Assembly (NCBI RefSeq): GCF_016616425.1
Contig: NZ_CP067101.1
Coordinates: forward strand, 5,084,001 to 5,148,000
Direction of reading: 5' to 3'
DNA length: 64,000 bases
Source: Bradyrhizobium diazoefficiens
Lineage (GTDB): Bacteria; Pseudomonadota; Alphaproteobacteria; Rhizobiales; Xanthobacteraceae
In this document: positions 52,093 to 61,922 of the stretch, in pieces
Position numbering within the stretch: position 1 is the stretch's first letter
Layout of the letters: each line of letters begins with the position of its first letter
The notes under the pieces: model-generated
What the model was told of the DNA's origin: nothing
Seen by the model: the letters and a program-made list of their open reading frames with translations, nothing else
Databases searched by the model: none
Program-made: the position numbers and the translations under genes

Positions 52093-52771
52093 GGCGGATC
52101 CTCACAGTGTTCTTGCTCACACCGGTCCTCGGGTCGAGATCGGCGCCGTTGCGCCAGCCGCTGCGGAACGTCTCCAGCAGCGATTTCGGCCGCTGGTCCA
52201 CGTTGATCACCTTGCCCTCGGCGTCGAGCCGGAATCGCACAGCGGTCTTCTCGTCGCCGGTGTGGTCGAGCGTGAACTTGTTGTCGAACACCACCTGTGC
52301 CGTCGGATTGAGCTTCTGCACCTTCACGTTGGCCGTGACAGGCTCGCCCGTCGTCGTCACGAAATGCGAAACGTTGACGGTGTACTCGCCGGCCAGGATA
52401 CCTCGCAACGTGACGATCTCCTCGCGGATGGGCGAGGCGATCTTCTTGCCGTTGATCATGATGAAGTCGTTGGCCCCGCCGCGGTCGTCGCGGTCGAGGG
52501 TGAGAAAGCCGGCCTCGCGGTGGCGATACCAGGCGATGTTGCCGGCGGGATCCTGCACGAACAGGTCGAGATCGTCGGGATGATTGTCCGGCCAGTCCAG
52601 CGTGATCATGAACTCGGCCTTGGAATCGATCTTGCCTTCCTTGGCGTCCGGGGAGACTGCGAGCAGCGCCAGAAAGAACAGGAACGCGACCACCTGGAGC
52701 GCCTTGAACAGCATCACGCCCAGTGGATCGAACGGCTCGTCGCGTGGATAGAGACCGAAATCATCCATCAT
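52085..52771 (-). CDS. One-TM protein with DUF2135-like extracytoplasmic domain
   Basis: A 228-residue protein with a short cytoplasmic N-terminus, one TM helix (~17-38) and a globular periplasmic domain. The TM topology is that of ExbD/TolR/MotB: D15 lies at the cytoplasmic edge (EPFDPLGVMLFK). The domain has the DUF2135 signature DLDLFVQDPAGNIAWYRH...GFLTLDRDDRGGAND. In place of a peptidoglycan-binding domain it carries this beta-sandwich-like module. It overlaps the MotA/TolQ-like gene by 11 bases. Confidence 0.78.
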   Translation of the reverse strand: MMDDFGLYPRDEPFDPLGVMLFKALQVVAFLFFLALLAVSPDAKEGKIDSKAEFMITLDWPDNHPDDLDLFVQDPAGNIAWYRHREAGFLTLDRDDRGGANDFIMINGKKIASPIREEIVTLRGILAGEYTVNVSHFVTTTGEPVTANVKVQKLNPTAQVVFDNKFTLDHTGDEKTAVRFRLDAEGKVINVDQRPKSLLETFRSGWRNGADLDPRTGVSKNTVRIRRE

Positions 52772-53552
52772 GACGAGGTTCCGGCACCTTGCTTCCAGAG
52801 CCCTTGCGCTCCAGGACCGGCGTCACATACGTCTCGGTCAGCACCACCGCATCCGAGAACACCCGCTGGGTCGCGGCATCCAGCATGTAGTACTGGATGC
52901 GCACCAGGATCGAGCCAACGAGGCCGGCGAGCGTCGTGTACATCGCGACCGCCATGCCGTCGCTCATCAGCCCCATCGAGGAGCGCATCGCGACCTTGTC
53001 GGCGGCGTCCAGCCCGGCGATCGGCGCCAGCATGATGATGAAGCCGACGATGGTGCCGAGCAGCCCGAGCTTCATCAGTGTGTCCGAGACGAAGGCGCCG
53101 AACCCGTTGGAGCCGCGCAGGCGATCGGCAAGCGTTCGCAGCAGCAGCGTCTGGTCGACCGGGCGATAGTCCTGCGCAGCGGCTTTCGTCAGCAGGCTCT
53201 GGATGTGGTCGCGCATCAGCCCGCGCGGCAGCACCGCCCCGCCCGCATCGAGCGCCTTACCGCCATCAGGCGCCGCGAGCACCGTGCGGCAGCGCCGCGC
53301 CGCCGCGCCTTCCCGCGCAATCGCCCGCGTGCGCAGGAAGCAGTGACCGCATGTCACGACATACAGCACCGCGATGACGCTCGAAATGTAGGTCCGGTCC
53401 GAAGTCAGCATCAGATGGATCAGGCCGAACCGCCACAGCAGCACGACCGCGAAGATCGAGAGCCCGGTGAAGATCATCCAGAACAGCAGCGCGCTGCGCT
53501 CGGATGGGTCGGTCGCGGGCGGCGCGATCGGTCCAATCGTCATCGAACTCAT
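52761..53552 (-). CDS. MotA/TolQ/ExbB-like proton channel subunit
   Basis: A 263-residue membrane protein with three or four TM helices: ~20-42, ~48-66, and the conserved C-terminal pair with KLGLLGTIVGFIIMLAPIAGL and MSDGMAVAMYTTLAGLVGSILVRIQYYML, the MotA_ExbB signature. It is likely to form the stator pentamer around a one-TM partner, encoded next. The start ATG at 53552 has GAGGAG upstream. First gene of a five-gene operon. Confidence 0.87.
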   Translation of the reverse strand: MSSMTIGPIAPPATDPSERSALLFWMIFTGLSIFAVVLLWRFGLIHLMLTSDRTYISSVIAVLYVVTCGHCFLRTRAIAREGAAARRCRTVLAAPDGGKALDAGGAVLPRGLMRDHIQSLLTKAAAQDYRPVDQTLLLRTLADRLRGSNGFGAFVSDTLMKLGLLGTIVGFIIMLAPIAGLDAADKVAMRSSMGLMSDGMAVAMYTTLAGLVGSILVRIQYYMLDAATQRVFSDAVVLTETYVTPVLERKGSGSKVPEPRHDG

Positions 53553-53738
53553 GCTGCACTGCTCCTCGCTCGCAACGATTCCCGCCCCGATTAGATCAAA
53601 ACCGCCGCGTCCGGTCCAAAGACCCATGCCCAATCCGGCTTGGGAAATTTGCCCGAGCTGCAATCCTGCCCTGCCCCGCAATTGGCAAGGCGCGGCGGCG
53701 TTGCTAGGCTGACCTTATCAAACATCGGGGGTGATCGC

Positions 53739-55109
53739 ATGCGCCTCGTGCTTCAGCTTGTCGCCCGTCTGCTGCTCATCGTGGCACTGTGCCTGGGAGC
53801 TGCGACCGTATGGGCCACGTTCGACGCCTATCGCAGCGTCGATAGGGCGACTGCGGCCTCCGCGCAGCGTGTCGCGCAGGCCCTTCAGGCATTGTACTGG
53901 CATGAGTTCTTGCTGCGCAGCAGCAGAACGCGCGAGCAGCTCTTGCCAGTTCCGGAATGGCGGACGCTGGAGACGATGAAGCTGATTTCGCCAGGCGTCT
54001 GCGTCGAGTTCCAGCCCGCCATCGCTTTTGAAAAGCCGCTCTGCGGCCAGAGCGAAGGGCTGGGCAAGACCCCGCCGCGCTGGTTCGCATCGATCGTGCC
54101 GATCTTCCTCGGCAGCCACGCCGAAGTGGTGCGGCCGGTCAGCCCCCGCGCCGCCTCGGCAGGAACGGTGGTTGCAACGCCGGACGCCGCAGCCGCCATC
54201 TCGCTCGCGTGGGAGTACGTCCTCAACGTGATCGACGTCGCGCTGTTGATGGCCGCGGCGATCGCGCTGCTGGCTTCGCTGGCGATCGCGCACGCGCTGG
54301 CACCGGCACGCGCGATCGTGACCGCCCTGCAGCGCATGGCGCGCGGACAGTATCGCACCAGATTACCGCGCTTCCGCTCCATGGAGCTGGCGATGATCGG
54401 CAGCGCTGTCGGCGAGCTCGGCGGCCGGCTGGAGGAAGCCACCGAGCAGCGCGCCGCGCTGACGCGGCGCCTGATCGAGATCCGCGGCGACGAGCGCCGC
54501 GCCCTCGCCCGCGAGCTGCACGACGAGTTCGGACAGAATCTCTCCGCCATCCTTGCCTTCGCCGACACGATCGAAACGGCGAGCGCGAGGGAAAATAGGG
54601 ACGACGGCATCGCGCAGGATGCGCGCATGATCTCGCAGGCCACTCATCACCTGATGGCCTCGCTTCGCGATGCGCTGAAGCGTCTACGCAATCCCCTGCC
54701 CGAGGAGCTCGGGCTCGAGGCGAGCCTCGTCAATCTGGTCGACAGCTGGCGCTCGCAGAGCGCGGCGCGGCCGACGATCCAGCTCGATCTCAGGGGCGAT
54801 CTCACCGATATCAGCGGGCCGGCGGCCACCACCGCCTACCGCGTGGCGCAGGAATGCCTGACCAACGCGTTGCGTCATGGCACGGCACGCGAGATCAGTT
54901 TGCACATCGAACGCCGGGCCGGCGAGGACAACGCGCTGCTGATCCGCGTCGAGGACGACGGCGGCGGCGATGCGGAGCGCGTCGCGCGGTCGGCCGGCTT
55001 CGGCCTTACCGGCATCCGTGAGCGCGTCACGGCGGCTGGCGGGTCGCTGTCGATCCTGCCTGCCCGCGGCGGCCTCAGTGTCGCAGCCACAATCCCGCTC
55101 GCTGCGTGA
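53739..55109 (+). CDS. Sensor histidine kinase, NarL/DegS type (HisKA_3)
   Basis: A 456-residue two-TM sensor: TM ~4-26, periplasmic region ~27-155, TM ~165-190, HAMP-like linker, then the HisKA_3 dimerisation helix with phosphoacceptor H261 in ALARELHDEFGQNLSAIL and an ATPase domain (QECLTNALRHG; GGGDAERVARSAGFGLTGIRERV). The ATG at 53739 has GGGGGTGA upstream. It precedes its cognate LuxR-type regulator by seven bases and is divergent from the MotA-like operon. Confidence 0.93.
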   Translation: MRLVLQLVARLLLIVALCLGAATVWATFDAYRSVDRATAASAQRVAQALQALYWHEFLLRSSRTREQLLPVPEWRTLETMKLISPGVCVEFQPAIAFEKPLCGQSEGLGKTPPRWFASIVPIFLGSHAEVVRPVSPRAASAGTVVATPDAAAAISLAWEYVLNVIDVALLMAAAIALLASLAIAHALAPARAIVTALQRMARGQYRTRLPRFRSMELAMIGSAVGELGGRLEEATEQRAALTRRLIEIRGDERRALARELHDEFGQNLSAILAFADTIETASARENRDDGIAQDARMISQATHHLMASLRDALKRLRNPLPEELGLEASLVNLVDSWRSQSAARPTIQLDLRGDLTDISGPAATTAYRVAQECLTNALRHGTAREISLHIERRAGEDNALLIRVEDDGGGDAERVARSAGFGLTGIRERVTAAGGSLSILPARGGLSVAATIPLAA

Positions 55110-55116
55110 GGCCGGA

Positions 55117-55767
55117 ATGAGTGAGGTTGCAGCAATAGGCATCTCCGTGCTGCTCGTCGACGACCACCCAATCGTTCGGCAAGGCTATCGGCGCGTGTTG
55201 GAAAGCCAGGACGATCTGCATGTCGTTGCGGAAGCCGACAACGCTGCGGACGCCTACGGCGCGTTCAAGGCGCATGACCCCGATGTCGTCGTGCTCGACA
55301 TCTCGATGCCGGGCGCGAGTGGGCTGGAGGCGATCCGCAACATTCGCGCGCGCAGCCCGCGGGCGCGAATCCTCGTCTTCACCATGCACAATGAAGCCGT
55401 GCTGGTGAAAGCCGCCTTCGGCGCCGGCGCCAGCGGCTTCGTCACCAAGAGCAGCGAGCCGTCCGCGGTCGTGACCGCGATCCGCAGCGTCGCCCGCGGC
55501 GAACGCGCCATGAGCGACGACATCGCGCACATCCTGGCCGAGGACAGCCTGTCGGCGGGTTCTGCGCTGGACCAGCTGGGCGAACGCGAGATCGAGATTT
55601 TGCGCCAGTTCGCCGGCGGCGCCACCACCGAGCAGATCGCGGCGCATCTCAATCTCAGCGTCAAGACGGTGCAGAACTATCACTACCTCATCAAGACCAA
55701 GACCGGCGCGCGCACGGATGCGCAGTTGGTGCGCCTCGCTGCAACGTGCGGGCTGACGAGGATCTAG
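55117..55767 (+). CDS. LuxR/NarL family response regulator
   Basis: A 216-residue regulator with receiver domain (LLVDDHPIVRQGYRRVLES; phosphoacceptor D61 in VVVLDISMPGASG; K in GFVTKSSEP) and a C-terminal LuxR HTH (LGEREIEILRQFAGGATTEQIAAHLNLSVKTVQNYHYLIKTKTG). Overlap is absent but the gap is seven bases. Cognate of the upstream histidine kinase. Confidence 0.94.
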   Translation: MSEVAAIGISVLLVDDHPIVRQGYRRVLESQDDLHVVAEADNAADAYGAFKAHDPDVVVLDISMPGASGLEAIRNIRARSPRARILVFTMHNEAVLVKAAFGAGASGFVTKSSEPSAVVTAIRSVARGERAMSDDIAHILAEDSLSAGSALDQLGEREIEILRQFAGGATTEQIAAHLNLSVKTVQNYHYLIKTKTGARTDAQLVRLAATCGLTRI

Positions 55768-55879
55768 CAGCAGAGCTGCCGCACTCTCTTGGTTCCTTGA
55801 AGTTTCTCGATCTGCTGAACGAAATTGGAACGCAGCCTATCCGGCACCGGTTAGTGCGGCAGTGAAGGAGTCAAAAATC

Positions 55880-56185
55880 ATGAGTAAGGGTCATCACAAC
55901 GCCGTCGACCATCCCCCGATCATCACGGTAGGCGAGCTCATCGACGAACTCTGCCGTCTGCCGGACACCGCCGTCGTCCACTTCCGGTGCTCCACGCTCG
56001 ATCAGGAGCTCACCTTCTACCGCCTGCGCAAGCGGTCAAAGGACGTCGTTGAAATCGCGGTCGATGCATACCCCGCAAGTCCCCCGGTCGTGCCGTCGTC
56101 CGAGCCGAACTTCCATGCGCGGAGACGCTCGATGTCCTCGCCACCGGCTCATAACGGGGCCCTTCTTCACAAGGCGCGAGGTTAA
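55880..56185 (+). CDS. Small protein of unknown function
   Basis: A 101-residue protein (MSKGHHNAVDHPPIITVGELIDELCRLPDTAVVHFRCSTLDQELTFYRLRKRSKDVVEIAV). The N-terminal ~65 residues look globular; the tail is disordered and Ser/Pro/Arg-rich. The ATG at 55880 follows AAGGAG by nine bases. No family is recognised. Confidence 0.6.
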   Translation: MSKGHHNAVDHPPIITVGELIDELCRLPDTAVVHFRCSTLDQELTFYRLRKRSKDVVEIAVDAYPASPPVVPSSEPNFHARRRSMSSPPAHNGALLHKARG

Positions 56186-56213
56186 TTGGTCCGCGGTGAA
56201 CAGGTGCGGCGGT

Positions 56214-56801
56214 CTATCCCGGCTTCAGCCCGCGCAGCAACAGCGCCAGCGTCGCATCGACGCGCGCGGAGAGATCGGCGTCCTTCCACTCGTCGGCATG
56301 AGCCGGGTGGTGGAAGCGGACGGTGGCATCGAAGATGGCGCGCGCGGTGGTCTTGACGTCGCCTGTGGCGAACACGCCCTGCTTGACGCCGTCGGTCAGG
56401 ATCGCCGCGATCTGGTCGATCATGGTGTCCTTGTGACACTTGACGGCTGCGCAGGCCTCACGCGCCAGCGTCAGATAGGTCTCGAACATCTCGGGATCAT
56501 CGAGCACGCGCGAACGTTTGGCGGCGAACAGTGTGCGCAGCCAGCGCTCGAGCCGGCCCGGCGCCGGGCCCTGCTCCTGGGCGATCGCCAGCAATGGCGC
56601 GTCGATGCGGTCGAGCCAGCGTTTCGCGACGGCCTCGCGCAGCGAGGCCTTGCTCGGGAAATGGCGATAGACGCTGCCGTGGCTCACATCGAGCGCACGA
56701 GCCACGTCGACCACGGTGGCCTTGGCAAGCCCAAAACGCCTGAGCACGTCCTCGGTGACTTCGAGGATCCGCTCCGGCGTCAAGACAACAGCTTCATTCA
56801 T
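56214..56801 (-). CDS. TetR family transcriptional regulator
   Basis: A 195-residue TetR protein with HTH (ILEVTEDVLRRFGLAKATVVDVARALDVSHGSVYRHFPSKASLREAVAKRW) and a helical ligand domain resembling the YjdC-like C-terminal family. The start ATG at 56801 is the natural one. No operon partner is evident; the upstream small ORF at 56893-56994 is on the same strand. The target and ligand are unknown. Confidence 0.9.
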   Translation of the reverse strand: MNEAVVLTPERILEVTEDVLRRFGLAKATVVDVARALDVSHGSVYRHFPSKASLREAVAKRWLDRIDAPLLAIAQEQGPAPGRLERWLRTLFAAKRSRVLDDPEMFETYLTLAREACAAVKCHKDTMIDQIAAILTDGVKQGVFATGDVKTTARAIFDATVRFHHPAHADEWKDADLSARVDATLALLLRGLKPG

Positions 56802-56892
56802 GCCAGCACCATGTTCCCGTTCGGGGCTCAGTTACCCGGCAGTAGGGCCGCTTCCGAAGCGCCCTGGCCGGTCGTTTCGGAAAGCCTATGCC

Positions 56893-56994
56893 TTAATGAG
56901 GCAGTTTTGCAGCCTGCGCCGCGATCTGGCGCGCCACCAGCAGATTGAGCCAATGCCCAATCACGCCGGTGAAGTTGAGGATTTCGGTCGTCAT
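56893..56994 (-). CDS. Possible 33-residue small protein upstream of TetR gene
   Basis: ATG at 56994 is preceded by a GGAG ten bases upstream and opens MTTEILNFTGVIGHWLNLLVARQIAAQAAKLPH. Amphipathic helix-like. It is too short to recognise; it could be a leader peptide or a target of the TetR protein 92 bases downstream. An 8-base inverted repeat (TTCCGAA...TTCGGAA, 56846-56879) follows its stop codon. Confidence 0.35.
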   Translation of the reverse strand: MTTEILNFTGVIGHWLNLLVARQIAAQAAKLPH

Positions 56995-57373
56995 TGTCTT
57001 AAGTCTCCATTCATCCGCGGTCCCCGTTCTTCAATCCGCCCTCCGATCCAAACTGCTTCGGATGTCAGGCTCCCCGGGGCTTGTCGCGGGACACCCAATC
57101 GGAGCGTCCGGGAAGGGATATACATGTCTCGCTGACAGATTTCAATATCTGTTATTCAATGATCCGTGACTGACAGCCCTTTTTTTGCTCCCACGGCCAG
57201 CCGGTCTCGGCTTCCACCGGTGGATTAGCCGCTCCCCGCCCCCACTCCGTAGGCGGACCGTTTGTTTCGCCCTGCCTGCTCTGCTAAATCACGGCGTAAA
57301 AAGCATTTTGGCCGGAGCCGCCCCCACTGGATCATTCCCTGGGTCGCCCCGCCCACCTTCCTGGAGTCGCCCG
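56995..57373. other. Gene-free region upstream of purB
   Basis: The 379-base stretch before purB has no credible ORF. It holds an 18-base dyad ACAGAT-N6-ATCTGT at 57135-57152, an AT-rich segment around it, and a T7 run at 57180-57186. It probably carries the purB promoter and leader. I do not recognise a purine riboswitch. Confidence 0.45.
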
Positions 57374-58681
<1,308 letters not shown>

Positions 58682-58685
58682 TCTT

Positions 58686-58778
58686 CCAGTCATTCCGGGG
58701 CACGCGAAGCGTGAACCCGGAATCTCGCGCTACGCAAATGCGCACCATAGTCCGATGCTGCGCATCGTCCCGGATTGA
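58686..58778. repeat. Palindromic repeat (CATTCCGGGG type) after purB
   Basis: AGTCATTCCGGGGCACGCG then GTGAACCCGGAATCTCGCG, followed by GATGCTGCGCATCGTCCCGG. Related to the other CATTCCGGG elements. It lies between purB and the M20 peptidase gene, both plus strand. Confidence 0.7.
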
Positions 58779-58806
58779 CTAGAGACCCCACAGAAACGGA
58801 TCCCCC

Positions 58807-59979
58807 ATGCCCATCGTCAACCGCATCGCCGCCCTCTCCGACGAAATGGCCGCCTGGCGCCATGACTTCCACGAAAATCCCGAATTGCTCTACGAAGTCC
58901 ACCGCACCGCCGGCATCGTCGCCGACAAGTTGCGCGCGTTCGGCTGCGACGAGGTGGTGACGGGGATCGGCCGCACCGGCGTGGTTGGCGTGATCCGCGG
59001 CCGCAAGTCCGCCTCCGGCAAGGCCATCGGCCTGCGCGCCGACATGGACGCGCTGCCGATCATGGAGACCTCGGGTGTGCCTTATGCGTCAAAAGTCCCG
59101 GGCAAGATGCACGCCTGCGGCCATGACGGCCACACCGCGATGCTGCTGGGTGCTGCCAAATATCTCGCCGAGACGCGCAATTTCGACGGCACCGCGGTTC
59201 TGATCTTCCAGCCCGCCGAAGAAGGCGGCGGCGGCGGCAAGGCCATGGTCGAGGACGGGCTGATGACGCGCTGGAACATCCAGGAGGTCTACGGCATGCA
59301 CAACATGCCCGGCTTGCCCGAAGGCCATTTCGCCACCACGCCCGGCGCGATGCTCGCCTCTTCCGACAACATCCAGATCACGGTCCACGGCAAGGGCGGC
59401 CATGCCGGCGCAGGTCCGCACAAATCCGTCGACAGCGTGCTGATCGGCTCGCAGATCGTCAATGCGCTGCAATCGATCGTCGCGCGCAACGTCGATCCGC
59501 TCAAATCGGCCGTCATCTCGATCACGCAATTCCACTCCGGCACGGCCTTCAACATCATCCCGGAGGTCGCCGAGCTCGGTGGCACCGTGCGCACACTCGA
59601 TCCTGACGTGCGCGATCTGGTCGAGCGCCGTATCGGCGAAGTCGCCGAAAGCGTCGCCCGCGCCTATGGCGGCTCGGCCGAGACGAAATACACGCGGATG
59701 TATCCGGTGACCGTGAACCATACGCGCGAGGCTGGCCTTGCCGCCGACATTGCCCGCGACATCGTCGGCGCCGATCGCGTCAACGACAAGTTCATCCCGA
59801 TGATGGGCGCCGAGGATTTCTCCTTCATGCTGGAAGCACGCCCCGGCGCAATGGTGCTGGTTGGCATGGGCGACGGCAACGAGTGCCATCACCCGGCCTA
59901 TGTCTTCAACGATAACATTCTCGGCCACGGCGCCTCGTTCTGGGCGCGACTGGTCGAAACGCGGATGGCGGCGGGCTAG
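58807..59979 (+). CDS. M20 family amidohydrolase (hippurate hydrolase-like)
   Basis: A 390-residue di-metal hydrolase with RADMDALPI, MHACGHDGHTAMLLGAAKYL, the catalytic Glu-Glu pair (FQPAEEGGGGG), HNMPGLPEGHF, and the lid/dimerisation domain (AGPHKSVDSVLIGSQIVNALQSIV). It likely deacylates N-acyl amino acids. Metal-binding Cys, His and Glu are all conserved. Start ATG at 58807 after a repeat. No linked partner genes. Confidence 0.92.
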   Translation: MPIVNRIAALSDEMAAWRHDFHENPELLYEVHRTAGIVADKLRAFGCDEVVTGIGRTGVVGVIRGRKSASGKAIGLRADMDALPIMETSGVPYASKVPGKMHACGHDGHTAMLLGAAKYLAETRNFDGTAVLIFQPAEEGGGGGKAMVEDGLMTRWNIQEVYGMHNMPGLPEGHFATTPGAMLASSDNIQITVHGKGGHAGAGPHKSVDSVLIGSQIVNALQSIVARNVDPLKSAVISITQFHSGTAFNIIPEVAELGGTVRTLDPDVRDLVERRIGEVAESVARAYGGSAETKYTRMYPVTVNHTREAGLAADIARDIVGADRVNDKFIPMMGAEDFSFMLEARPGAMVLVGMGDGNECHHPAYVFNDNILGHGASFWARLVETRMAAG

Positions 59980-60014
59980 AAGCTGCATTCGTCGCGCTTT
60001 TCAACGCAGGGCAC

Positions 60015-61922
60015 CTACACCTGCACCACCTCATGCCGCATCACGAACGGCGCGAGCAGCGCGTGCACCTCGCTCGCAACCGCCTCGCGCTGGTCCGGCG
60101 GCAGGCCGGCAAGCGTGACGGTCGCGATCGATCCGTGACTGCCATGGGCTCCCACTTTGACCTTGCAATCGATGCCGCGCTCGGCGAGGGGCGCCAGCAC
60201 CTTGGTGAACACCCGCTGCGCCGCGTCCCAGCGCAGCTGCGGCTTGAATACCTTGCCGACGCCCGTCACCGGCATCGGATCGATCGGGATGACCTGCACC
60301 GGTACAGCGGCACGCTCCGGCGTGCGCTCGCGCACCCACGCCTCGAGCTCTCCTGGCTCGACGCTCGCACCGGGCTTCAACTGCACGTATCCCACCGGCA
60401 GCTCGCCGGCATAGGCGTCGGGCTGGCCGACCACGGCGGCGAAGCCGACCGCGGGATGGCGGAACATGATCTCCTCGATCGGCGCCGGATCGATGTTGTG
60501 GCCGCCGCGGATCACGAGGTCCTTGGCGCGGCCGGTGATCCAGAGATAGCCGTCGGCATCGAGCCGGCCAAGGTCGCCGGAATTGACCCAGCCCTCGTCG
60601 ACGAAGGCACCCCTGTTGTGCTCGTCGTCGAGATAGCCGCCGAACACGCCGGGCCCAGCCATGATGACGACGCCGATCTCATCCGGCTTGCAATCGCGAA
60701 CCAGACGGCCGTCGGCGTCGAGCTGCACGATGCGCACGCGCGCATAGGGCATCGGCAAGCCGACCGAGCCGAGCCGGATCGGCCGTGACGGATAGGCAAG
60801 CGTGTGCACGCTCGAGGTCTCGGTCATACCGTAGACCTCGACCACGGGCAGCTTCAGCTTGTCCTGGATCGCCGAGCCGACGGCGACGGGGATCGCCGAG
60901 CCGCCGCCGGCGGCGTATTTCAGGCTGGAGATGTCGGCGTTATCGGTCGGCACCGCGAGCGTCGCGGCCAGCACCGTCGGCACGCTCGACAGCGCCTCGG
61001 GCCTGAAGCGCTCGACCAGTCCCCAGATATTCTTCACCGCATTCGGATTACGCCAGCCGCTCGGGGACAGCACGACCAGCGAGCCGCCGCTCGACAGCGT
61101 CGTCAGCACCTGCGTCAGCGATCCGCCGACGTGAAACAGCGGCATGCCGAACAGCAAATTGGCGCCCGGCTTCGCCTTCAACAGCAGATTGAGCGCCCAG
61201 GCCTGATAGACTTGGTTGGCATGGGTATGCCGCACCAGCTTGGGCGTGCCGGTGGTGCCGCCGGTGTGGAAATAGGCGGCGATATCGGCACCCGAAATCT
61301 TGCGCCCGCTGGCAAGCCGGTCCGAGGGCTGCTGCCTGATCAGATCGTTGAAAGCGAAGATGCCCTTATCCGGATCGCCGCCGCCGAACACCTGCACGAT
61401 TGCCTTGAGGTGCTTGAGCTGCGGGCGAATCTGCTCGACCTTCTGCCAGATGTCGGTGCCCGGCATCGGCCCGAGCGCCACCAGGATTTTCGTGTTCGCC
61501 GCCTCCAGGATTTCCGCGATCTGGTGCGGCTCCAGCAGCGGATTGACGGGATTGGCGATGCCGGCAGCTTCGGCACCGAACAGCGTCACGAAAGCATCGG
61601 GCACCAGCGGCAGCATGAAGCTGATGACGTCGCCCTTCTCCGCACCGAGCGCGTGAAACATGTTGGCGGCCTGCGTGACGCGCGCGACGAAGTCGCGGTA
61701 ACTGACGACCTGCGGCGTGTCGGCGGGATCGGCGTTTTGCAGAAACTGGATCGCCGCCCCGTAGGGGTTACGTGCCGCACCTAATTTGATGGCGTCATAG
61801 GTACTCTCGGCCGCGACGCGATCGGCATAAGGAACTTGCTCGAAGGCCCGGATATCCGCGTCCGTCAGAAACTCCGGATAGTCGTTGCCGATCAGCCGAT
61901 CGAGCGCGTGGATACCCGCCAT
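60015..61922 (-). CDS. Acyl-CoA synthetase (AMP-forming)
   Basis: A 635-residue ANL-superfamily enzyme that activates a carboxylic acid as acyl-AMP and transfers it to CoA. The AMP-binding core motif is FHTGGTTGTPKLVRHTHANQ, then YGMTETSS, and the C-terminal motif NSGDLGRLDADGYLWITGRAKDLVIRGGHN. The length exceeds the family norm by about 70 residues, mostly at the ends. Start ATG at 61922 with GGGAGGAC upstream. The fatty or aromatic acid substrate is unknown. Confidence 0.9.
   Translation of the reverse strand: MAGIHALDRLIGNDYPEFLTDADIRAFEQVPYADRVAAESTYDAIKLGAARNPYGAAIQFLQNADPADTPQVVSYRDFVARVTQAANMFHALGAEKGDVISFMLPLVPDAFVTLFGAEAAGIANPVNPLLEPHQIAEILEAANTKILVALGPMPGTDIWQKVEQIRPQLKHLKAIVQVFGGGDPDKGIFAFNDLIRQQPSDRLASGRKISGADIAAYFHTGGTTGTPKLVRHTHANQVYQAWALNLLLKAKPGANLLFGMPLFHVGGSLTQVLTTLSSGGSLVVLSPSGWRNPNAVKNIWGLVERFRPEALSSVPTVLAATLAVPTDNADISSLKYAAGGGSAIPVAVGSAIQDKLKLPVVEVYGMTETSSVHTLAYPSRPIRLGSVGLPMPYARVRIVQLDADGRLVRDCKPDEIGVVIMAGPGVFGGYLDDEHNRGAFVDEGWVNSGDLGRLDADGYLWITGRAKDLVIRGGHNIDPAPIEEIMFRHPAVGFAAVVGQPDAYAGELPVGYVQLKPGASVEPGELEAWVRERTPERAAVPVQVIPIDPMPVTGVGKVFKPQLRWDAAQRVFTKVLAPLAERGIDCKVKVGAHGSHGSIATVTLAGLPPDQREAVASEVHALLAPFVMRHEVVQV

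Noticed and set aside
57150..57373. Purine riboswitch before purB
   Set aside because: The T-rich end at 57180 suggested a leader, but I could not find the conserved purine aptamer loops or a competing terminator hairpin.
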